Source: Haemophilus parainfluenzae ATCC 33392 (GTDB taxonomy: Bacteria; Pseudomonadota; Gammaproteobacteria; Enterobacterales; Pasteurellaceae). Taken from it: a stretch of 64,000 nucleotides of DNA. This document shows, piece after piece, positions 56,411-64,000 of the stretch. The stretch is from positions 1,681,501 to 1,745,500 of the forward strand of contig NZ_CP133470.1 in the NCBI RefSeq assembly GCF_031191205.1. The letters are read 5' to 3'. Made by a program: the position numbers and the translations under genes. Within the stretch, counting starts at the first letter, position 1. Each line of letters opens with the position of its first letter. The notes under the pieces were generated by a model. The model was not told where the DNA came from, made no database searches, and was given only the letters and a program-made list of their open reading frames with translations.

Positions 56411-57493
56411 ATGAACGTAAAACCGGCAACAGCGAAAATCAGTTCGCTTGCCTTAAAACATAATTTACAAGTTATTAAAGAAAAAGCGCCACATAGCAAA
56501 ATTATTGCCGTGGTAAAAGCAAACGCATATGGTCATGGCGTGGTATTTGTTTCATCTGCTTTAGAAAGCATGGTAGATTGCTTTGCCGTAGCGCGTTTAG
56601 AAGAGGCGTTATCGTTACGCTCTAACGGTATTATCAAACCGATCTTATTACTAGAAGGATTCTTTGATGAAAAAGACTTACCGATTATTGCGGTAAATAA
56701 CATTGAAACGGTGGTACATAACCGTGAACAGCTTGAAGCATTAAAGCGAGCTGCAGTGCCAAGTCCAATCAAAGTCTGGTTGAAGATTGATACGGGGATG
56801 CACCGTCTAGGTGTGTCGCTTGATGAAGTGGACTATTTTTATCAAGAGCTGAAAAAACTCCCTCAAATTCAACCGCACTTAGGTTTTGTCAGCCATTTTA
56901 GCCGTGCTGATGAACTAGATTCTGATTATACTCAAGTTCAGCTTGATCGTTTCCTTCAAGCGACAAAAGATAAAGGTGGAGAAAGAACCATTGCGGCATC
57001 TGGCGGGATTTTATTCTGGCCTGAGGCTCATTTAGATTGTATTCGTCCAGGGATTATTATGTACGGCATTTCACCAACGGATACTGTCGGTGCAGAATTT
57101 GGTTTAACTCCCGTGATGAACTTAACTTCTTCATTGCTTGCGGTGCGCGAACATAAAAAAGGTGAACCTGTTGGCTATGGTGGCATTTGGACCAGTCCGA
57201 AAGATACCAAAATTGGTGTCGTTGCGATTGGTTATGGTGATGGCTATCCGCGTGATGTGCCAGAAGGTACGCCAGTTTATCTAAACGGTCGAATTGTTCC
57301 TAGTGTCGGTCGTGTCTCAATGGATATGCTCACGGTCGATTTAGGCGCAGATAGCCAAGATAAAGTGGGTGATGAAGTGATTTTATGGGGTAAGGAATTA
57401 CCAATTGAAACAGTAGCTAAATACAGTGGTATTTTAAGCTATGAATTGATTACAAAATTAACGCCTCGTGTTATAACAGAATATGTTGATTAG
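56411..57493 (+). CDS. alr: Alanine racemase
   Basis: 360-residue PLP enzyme making D-alanine for peptidoglycan. The PLP lysine is in VVKANAYGHG (residues ~35-44), the catalytic Tyr in GYGDGYPRDVPEG/ISPTD region, and IDTGMHRLG and GRVSMDM are family motifs. Downstream of dnaB and upstream of pgi with short gaps, so probably co-transcribed with dnaB. Confidence 0.97.
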   Translation: MNVKPATAKISSLALKHNLQVIKEKAPHSKIIAVVKANAYGHGVVFVSSALESMVDCFAVARLEEALSLRSNGIIKPILLLEGFFDEKDLPIIAVNNIETVVHNREQLEALKRAAVPSPIKVWLKIDTGMHRLGVSLDEVDYFYQELKKLPQIQPHLGFVSHFSRADELDSDYTQVQLDRFLQATKDKGGERTIAASGGILFWPEAHLDCIRPGIIMYGISPTDTVGAEFGLTPVMNLTSSLLAVREHKKGEPVGYGGIWTSPKDTKIGVVAIGYGDGYPRDVPEGTPVYLNGRIVPSVGRVSMDMLTVDLGADSQDKVGDEVILWGKELPIETVAKYSGILSYELITKLTPRVITEYVD

Positions 57494-57537
57494 TTGTTTT
57501 TGCAAGAAAGCCAAAATACAGAAAATTTAATTTTTAA

Positions 57538-59199
<1,662 letters not shown>

Positions 59200-59207
59200 T
59201 ATAAAGT

Positions 59208-59242
59208 AAAAAGAGCTGTCAAAATTGACCGCTCTTTTTTAT
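59208..59242. terminator. pgi terminator, eroded uptake-signal pair
   Basis: AAGAGCTGTCAA (59211-59222) pairs with TTGACCGCTCTT (59225-59236) with one mismatch, then a T run. The arms resemble uptake signals with lost positions. Confidence 0.8.
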
Positions 59243-59247
59243 TTTAA

Positions 59248-60426
59248 TCAAACTGATTTAACTTTCCACATACAGCCTACGCTGATAAAAATTAATGCTA
59301 CAGCGACATAAAAAACAGAGTTGTAATGCCAAATTTCCGCAATAATACCGGCAATAGGTCCTCCGATAATCCAACTACTTTTTGCTGCATTACTGAATAG
59401 TGTGGTGGCCGTGCCCATTTTAGTCGGCATTAAATCTTGGAAATACACCATGCCAATGGTAGCGGTAATACCAATAAAAATCGCGTTAAGCATTTGTAAC
59501 CCGATAAGCTGCCAAGTTTGGTCAGAAAATAATAAGCTTGAATAGAAGGCGAGACCTGAAACTAAAGCAATCATCATTAAGCGTTTTTTACTGAAGTATT
59601 TGGTGAGATAGCCCGCAAAAATCATCACAGGGATTTCCAATCCAGCAGCCGTTCCCATCAATGTTCCTGCTAATTCTTTGCCTAAATGTAACTCATTAAT
59701 CACAAATAATGGCATATTGATGAGATACATGCTGTTACAGGTCCAAAGTAATAGGTTAGCAATGAATAAGTAAATCACACTTCTTCTTGGTGGCGTATTA
59801 TCTAAAATCTCTTGATTTTTAACCGCACTTTGACGAGGTATTTTCGGCAATAATTTGCTGACGCCTGCACATAGTAAAAAGGCAGAACCTGCCACCAAAT
59901 ACATATAATCAAAGCCCCAGTTGAGTGCAATGAAAAAGGAAAGTGGTGGTCCGACAATCCAAGCCAATGAGATTTGAGTTCGCATAATTGTGGTGAACAT
60001 TACTGCTTCACGATGGCTGCTTTCAGCATATTCTCGTGCTAAAGCAAAAGATTGCGGATTAGCGGATGAACCTAACCCTAATAGCGTGGTACCGATAATA
60101 ATCAATACATAATAATTTCGGCTATAAGCAAAAATCAGACAACCAAGCACGGCAATCAAACAGCAAACAATCATCACTTTACGACGATCATCTTGCTTAT
60201 CAGAATATTTTGCGAGAATTTGGCTTAAGATAATGCCAATAATGGCATTAACTGAATAGAATAAGCCCACAAAAAAAGGCGAAACATTGATCTCTTGAGA
60301 CAGATATAAACTCAAGGTCGGTGTTTGAAATGCAGATGCAATCCCCGTTAAAAAGGCAATCAATAGAAAATTGAACGCCACAATATTGGATGGTGTTGAG
60401 TTTTGTTGTTGAACAAACATAGTCAT
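59248..60426 (-). CDS. SetA/SetB-like sugar efflux transporter (MFS)
   Basis: 392 residues from the ATG at 60426 (60420 also possible). A frame opening at 60492 would start before the preceding gene's terminator hairpin, so it is rejected. Twelve membrane spans; strong resemblance to E. coli SetA in SAFQTPTLSLYLSQEINVSPFFVGLFYSVNAI, FALAREYAESSHREAVMF and GTLMGTAAGLEIP. SetA exports glucose, lactose and analogues and relieves sugar-phosphate stress. Here it sits beside sucrose genes, which suggests overflow export of sugars. Substrate inferred. Confidence 0.85.
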   Translation of the reverse strand: MTMFVQQQNSTPSNIVAFNFLLIAFLTGIASAFQTPTLSLYLSQEINVSPFFVGLFYSVNAIIGIILSQILAKYSDKQDDRRKVMIVCCLIAVLGCLIFAYSRNYYVLIIIGTTLLGLGSSANPQSFALAREYAESSHREAVMFTTIMRTQISLAWIVGPPLSFFIALNWGFDYMYLVAGSAFLLCAGVSKLLPKIPRQSAVKNQEILDNTPPRRSVIYLFIANLLLWTCNSMYLINMPLFVINELHLGKELAGTLMGTAAGLEIPVMIFAGYLTKYFSKKRLMMIALVSGLAFYSSLLFSDQTWQLIGLQMLNAIFIGITATIGMVYFQDLMPTKMGTATTLFSNAAKSSWIIGGPIAGIIAEIWHYNSVFYVAVALIFISVGCMWKVKSV

Positions 60427-60457
60427 TAATTTTAATAAAAGAGCGTAGTGGGAAATA

Positions 60458-60485
60458 AAAGTGCGGTTAATTTTAACCGCACTTT
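60458..60485 (-). terminator. Terminator from an uptake-signal pair before the Set-like gene
   Basis: AAAGTGCGGTTAA (60458-60470), loop TT, TTAACCGCACTTT (60473-60485): perfect 13-bp stem, T-rich on the minus strand. It ends the scr-side transcript and shows the Set-like gene has its own promoter or relies on readthrough. Confidence 0.82.
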
Positions 60486-60497
60486 CATTCATGTTCT

Positions 60498-61115
60498 CTA
60501 TTTTGTTGTGTTAGAACGTTTATCTAATTCGGCTTTGATCTTAGCCATATTTTCTTGTGTGAAGAAATTATCAATATTTTTCCAAACAGAATGATAGCCG
60601 TAAGGACCTTGTTGCATTTCACGTTTGGCTTCATTGAGATCCCAATGTTGATAAATCACACGGTAGCTTGCAACAATTAAGCCTGTTCTGTCAGCGCCAT
60701 GATAACAATGTACTAAAACCGCACCATTTTTTTGATGTTGTTTAATTTGCCACAAAATATCAGCCACTTCGTCTGGGCTGATTGACCAAGTAAGTAATGG
60801 GGTATTAATCAAATTGATCTTAGTATGACCAAATGCTTGTTTATCATCATTACGGTCAAAAAAGCGTAAATTCACAATAGTGTGAATATTCAATTTATTT
60901 AATAACGCTTCAGATTGGGCTTCTAATTGCTCACTACGATAAAATTTATTATCAATCTGATATAAATTTTCCTGTTCGCTGATTAGAGTAGCCCAATGTT
61001 CAGTATTTTTTGGCGGTTCACTTTGTGCCGTCGTACAGGCGACTAATGAAAAAGCTGTTAAAGCAAAAAGGACATTTTTGCTCATCTTATATAAATTGAA
61101 ATGAGTTTGTTGCAT
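60498..61115 (-). CDS. Lipoprotein dual-specificity/tyrosine phosphatase
   Basis: 205 residues from the ATG at 61115 (AAAGGTG ribosome site); the ATG at 61085 is an alternative and starts right at the signal peptide. A lipobox (FSLVAC) indicates an outer or inner membrane-anchored periplasmic lipoprotein. The catalytic P-loop is HCYHGADRTG (CX5R) with a general acid candidate Asp in the TWSISPDEV loop. Three bases after scrB, so same operon. Members of this family act on phospholipids, inositol phosphates or proteins; the substrate here is unknown. Confidence 0.82.
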   Translation of the reverse strand: MQQTHFNLYKMSKNVLFALTAFSLVACTTAQSEPPKNTEHWATLISEQENLYQIDNKFYRSEQLEAQSEALLNKLNIHTIVNLRFFDRNDDKQAFGHTKINLINTPLLTWSISPDEVADILWQIKQHQKNGAVLVHCYHGADRTGLIVASYRVIYQHWDLNEAKREMQQGPYGYHSVWKNIDNFFTQENMAKIKAELDKRSNTTK

Positions 61116-61124
61116 AAACACCTT

Positions 61125-62579
61125 TTAAATATATTGAATAGCCGGTAAATAACCGATCATTAAATCTAATGGACGATTGCTAGTTATTGTATTTTTTCTA
61201 TTCTCAATGAAAAATCTTGATGTCATCGCTTTTTCACCCTGATTAATGAAAATTTCAATAATTGAGCGATCAAAGAAAATTTCGATAGTTTGCAAATTTT
61301 CAATTTCACAGAAACGTTTGCTATCGAATTTTTCCATTAATTCAGTTTGTTCGCTTTGACTGCGATCTAAGCAAATCAACCCATTTTCATAAGATAGACG
61401 CAGTGACTGTCCTTTTTCATTTTGGAAGAAGGTTAAGCCAAAGGCTTGGTTATTTGCCTCAAATTTAAGATACGCACGATCTAAATTAGCAATATTCTCT
61501 TTTTTATCGAGATGAAGCGCAGAAAGTGCGGTCAGATTTTCGTATATTTTATCAATCGGGCGTTGATAAATTTTCGAACCTTCTAAACGCAATTCTCTTG
61601 GCAAGGTTAAAGCTGAATGCCATTTAAATTTATCTGTTGGATAAGTTAAATCAGGTAAACCAATCCAACTGAAAAGCACGGCATGAGTTTGGTTATCTAA
61701 CCCAGCAAATGTTTGTGGGGCATAGAAATCAAAGCCTTGATCCAACTCACTAATATATTCTGCTTCAAAGGTTAAATCCGTTAATTTACCCACAGCATAA
61801 GTCGCATGATAATTATTTTGGAATTGATGCGCTTCCCGATCTTTACCTTGTGGCGACCAAATAAACACATCTTTATCACCGAGCTTCAATAGGTCAGGGC
61901 ATTCCCACATAAACACGTTTGTATTGTCAAAAGCAGGTAAGGAAAGCTCACCTAATAAGCGAGGCGTACCTTCAAGATTATCCATTTCAAAAATAATGGC
62001 TGTTCCCGTGAGGTTTTCTCGCTGTGCGCCGCAGATAAAACGGATTTTGCCGTCTTTAGTTAAATACGGTTTAGGATCGCGAACATGCTCGGTATAACCT
62101 TCTGGCGCATTTTCAATTAACGGACGTTTGCTAAGCAACTTCCCGTTAAGATCGAAAATCGCTAAATTTTGATAAGGCACGCGTTGATTATCACTTGGAC
62201 GACGAGTATTGCCAGTGTAGAACATGGCCAATTTATCACCGACTTTTAAAGCACCACCCGAATAACAGCCGTGAGACTCAAAAAGCTCACAAGGAATCAG
62301 ATCATCCGCTGATTGGTAATGTTGGAAGTCTTTCGTGATTAAATGCTTCCAATGTTTCATCCCGTGAATTGCATCGAATGGAAACCATTGATAGAACAGA
62401 TGATATTTCTCTCCATCGAAGATCAAACCATTCGGATCATTCATCAAGCCAGTTGGTGGGGCAATATGAAAGTGCGGTCGAAAATCCTTGTCTTTTTGCA
62501 CAGTTTCAGTAATTTTTGTGAGTTCACCCGCTTCTGCGGCTAGGATACTTTTGTATTTGCCATTATTGAAAATAATCAT
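61125..62579 (-). CDS. scrB: Sucrose-6-phosphate hydrolase (GH32)
   Basis: 484 residues. It splits sucrose 6-phosphate, delivered by a PTS, to glucose 6-phosphate and fructose. GH32 catalytic motifs are in order: MNDPNG (nucleophile Asp), the transition-state RDPK and the acid/base WECPDL. The C-terminal beta-sandwich is present. The fructokinase two genes upstream would use its fructose product. Contains uptake signals at 61524 and 62470. Cytoplasmic, no signal peptide. Confidence 0.95.
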   Translation of the reverse strand: MIIFNNGKYKSILAAEAGELTKITETVQKDKDFRPHFHIAPPTGLMNDPNGLIFDGEKYHLFYQWFPFDAIHGMKHWKHLITKDFQHYQSADDLIPCELFESHGCYSGGALKVGDKLAMFYTGNTRRPSDNQRVPYQNLAIFDLNGKLLSKRPLIENAPEGYTEHVRDPKPYLTKDGKIRFICGAQRENLTGTAIIFEMDNLEGTPRLLGELSLPAFDNTNVFMWECPDLLKLGDKDVFIWSPQGKDREAHQFQNNYHATYAVGKLTDLTFEAEYISELDQGFDFYAPQTFAGLDNQTHAVLFSWIGLPDLTYPTDKFKWHSALTLPRELRLEGSKIYQRPIDKIYENLTALSALHLDKKENIANLDRAYLKFEANNQAFGLTFFQNEKGQSLRLSYENGLICLDRSQSEQTELMEKFDSKRFCEIENLQTIEIFFDRSIIEIFINQGEKAMTSRFFIENRKNTITSNRPLDLMIGYLPAIQYI

Positions 62580-62588
62580 AATTTAATC

Positions 62589-63200
62589 TTATTTGGGTAA
62601 AGTATTTTTTAAGCAATCATAGCGTTGATTCATTGCTTCAGCCCATGCTTTTAATGATTTGATGGTTGCATGTTGTGAAGCATGAGTCCAAGCATCGCGG
62701 AACAGTAGGAAATCAATTGCACACACGGCATTCAATGTGCCGATATTTAATTCTTCACCAAAACTATCAATGGCTTTTTTTAGTTCAATTAAGCTTCGCT
62801 CAGTGCGGTCAAAAATTTGCTGATGACGTTCAAGCCACCATTGCTCTTGTGGACGAAGGTGTTTTTCAGGTGCGACTGAGATTTCATTTTCTAAAATACC
62901 ATCGGCTAAATAATGTAAACGAAGAATTTCCCAACGTGTCTCGCTGTTTCCATAAAGTGAAGGTTGTGTACCGAGGTGATCGAGATATTCTGCAATAAGT
63001 GAACTATTATAAAGCCATTCGCCATTTTCTTGTTGTAATGCTGGTAAACGTCCAAGAGGATTGTCTAAATTATGGGGGGAATTCTTATCTAAACCACTGG
63101 TTGCGAGGAGTAATTCAACATGATCTTGTAATTGATGATATTGCACTACAGCACGAGCTTTTCTAGCATAAGGGCTAGAGTTGGAATACCAAAGTTTCAT
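62589..63200 (-). CDS. Glutathione S-transferase family protein (YibF-like)
   Basis: 203 residues. An N-terminal thioredoxin-like domain opens LWYSNSSPYARKARAVV, with the glutathione-contact region GRLPALQQENG and SSLIAEYLD, and an all-helical C-terminal domain follows. Length and pattern match E. coli YibF. It sits between fructokinase and scrB with short gaps, an unusual member for a sucrose operon. Activity not known. Confidence 0.88.
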   Translation of the reverse strand: MKLWYSNSSPYARKARAVVQYHQLQDHVELLLATSGLDKNSPHNLDNPLGRLPALQQENGEWLYNSSLIAEYLDHLGTQPSLYGNSETRWEILRLHYLADGILENEISVAPEKHLRPQEQWWLERHQQIFDRTERSLIELKKAIDSFGEELNIGTLNAVCAIDFLLFRDAWTHASQHATIKSLKAWAEAMNQRYDCLKNTLPK

Positions 63201-63258
63201 AAATATCTCCTAAATTATCTTCATAAATAAAAGGTGTGGTTATTCGCAGCTTTGCACG

Positions 63259-64000
63259 CTAATTCGCTAAAAATGCTGCTAATTGTGTTTGATTTGGTAG
63301 AGCAGACATCGCCCCTTTTGCTGTCGTAGCCAGGGCTCCGCAGGCATTAGCCTGACGGATGATTTGCACTAGCACATCATTTTCTTTCCAGTTTGGATGC
63401 TGTGAAAGTCCAGCAAGTAGGCCACCAACGAAAGCATCGCCAGCACCTGTTGTATCTACCGGCTGTAAGGCTTTTCCAGAAATCACATCTTTCTTACCTT
63501 CTAAGTGATAAAGTGCACCATCTTTACCCAAGGTCACGATAATCAATTTTTCAGGATAAAGTGCGGTCACTTTTTCAAAGGCTTTTTCAAGGCTATCAGT
63601 ATTAGTCAAAAGCGTTAATTCTTCTTCAGAGAATTTCAATACGTCAGCTAAGGCAACCGCTTCCATTACTACGGTTTTCATTTCTTCTAAGCTTGACCAA
63701 AGTGACTCACGTAGATTTGGATCGAAAGAGAAGAAACCGCCAGCAGCTTTAACACGACGAATGGCTTCGAAAGTCGCTTCGCGTGATGGATTATTAATCA
63801 GCGCGATAGAGCAGCAATGCAGCCATTCACCTTGTTGGAATGGGGGTAAATCGCTAGCTTGTAAAAACTGATCCGCACTTGGGTTTACCATAAAGGTAAA
63901 GCTGCGTTCGCCATTATCTAAGCCGACGATAACGGTAGAGGTGCGATGTTGCGGATCTAAAATCATATGTTGTGTATTCACATTTTCCGCATTTAAGGTA
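63259..64000 (-). CDS. scrK: Fructokinase, PfkB family (partial)
   Basis: About 247 residues visible; the frame stays open to the window edge, so the N terminus (roughly 60 residues, with the first sugar-binding motif) lies beyond. The PfkB signature with catalytic Asp is VDTTGAGDAFVGGLL, and FDPNLRESLW and LIIVTLGKDGALY are typical of fructokinases. It is upstream of scrB in the same direction, which supports phosphorylation of the fructose released from sucrose. Uptake signal at 63559. Confidence 0.9.
   Translation of the reverse strand, partial: TLNAENVNTQHMILDPQHRTSTVIVGLDNGERSFTFMVNPSADQFLQASDLPPFQQGEWLHCCSIALINNPSREATFEAIRRVKAAGGFFSFDPNLRESLWSSLEEMKTVVMEAVALADVLKFSEEELTLLTNTDSLEKAFEKVTALYPEKLIIVTLGKDGALYHLEGKKDVISGKALQPVDTTGAGDAFVGGLLAGLSQHPNWKENDVLVQIIRQANACGALATTAKGAMSALPNQTQLAAFLAN

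Overview
The window is a stretch of a gamma-proteobacterial chromosome of the Pasteurellaceae, most likely Haemophilus and closest to H. parainfluenzae. Three things point there. The 9-base Haemophilus DNA uptake signal (AAGTGCGGT or its complement) occurs 52 times by my reading. Runs of genes follow the H. influenzae order (dsbC-recJ-dsbA-like-mtnN-hup-cmk-rpsA-ihfB-lapAB-pyrF-yciH, and pyk-dnaB-alr-pgi). The protein sequences are close to Haemophilus versions. Periplasmic Cu,Zn superoxide dismutase and sucrose genes favour H. parainfluenzae over H. influenzae; the species call is inference.

Layout. 1-13 kb: end of fabB, ilvIH, a YedE-type membrane protein, a DUF484 protein, purA, lysC, sanA, metX behind a methionine-repressor-like box, a nitroreductase and sppA. 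13-18.4 kb: the overlapping sapABCDF peptide-uptake operon. 18.5-24 kb: ycjX and ycjF, split by about 3 kb carrying sodC, a tiny membrane protein and a transglutaminase/MerT-like/MerP-like operon. 24-33 kb: prfB with its programmed frameshift, a small exported protein, dsbC-recJ-dsbA-like-mtnN and a Fur-controlled haem receptor (hup). 33-43 kb: cmk, rpsA, ihfB, lapAB, pyrF, yciH, a SirB2-like protein, ettA, a nickel/cobalt export pair and a nitroreductase. 43.6-48.1 kb: a surface-glycan operon (flippase, pyruvyl transferase, ElyC-like) and a 5'-truncated SbmA/YddA-type ABC transporter. 48.1-53.1 kb: a decayed P4-like satellite element next to tRNA-Val. 53.4-59.2 kb: pyk, dnaB, alr, pgi. 59.2-64 kb: a SetA-like sugar exporter, a lipoprotein phosphatase, scrB, a glutathione transferase and a fructokinase that runs off the window.

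The two most interesting items lie outside the coding annotation. First, the 348-base gap between ettA and the nickel genes holds a perfect FNR box, a -10 element, a stretch matching the seed of E. coli FnrS and a strong terminator. Together these describe a roughly 117-nt anaerobically induced small RNA on the minus strand. Second, a cluster of six GGTGAAC-type heptamers lies between the convergent helicase and integrase genes of the satellite; it looks like a P4-type replication origin. The element has lost its outer attachment site, and the neighbouring ABC transporter has lost its 5' third.

Many transcription terminators here are head-to-head pairs of uptake signals, so one sequence serves both DNA uptake and termination.
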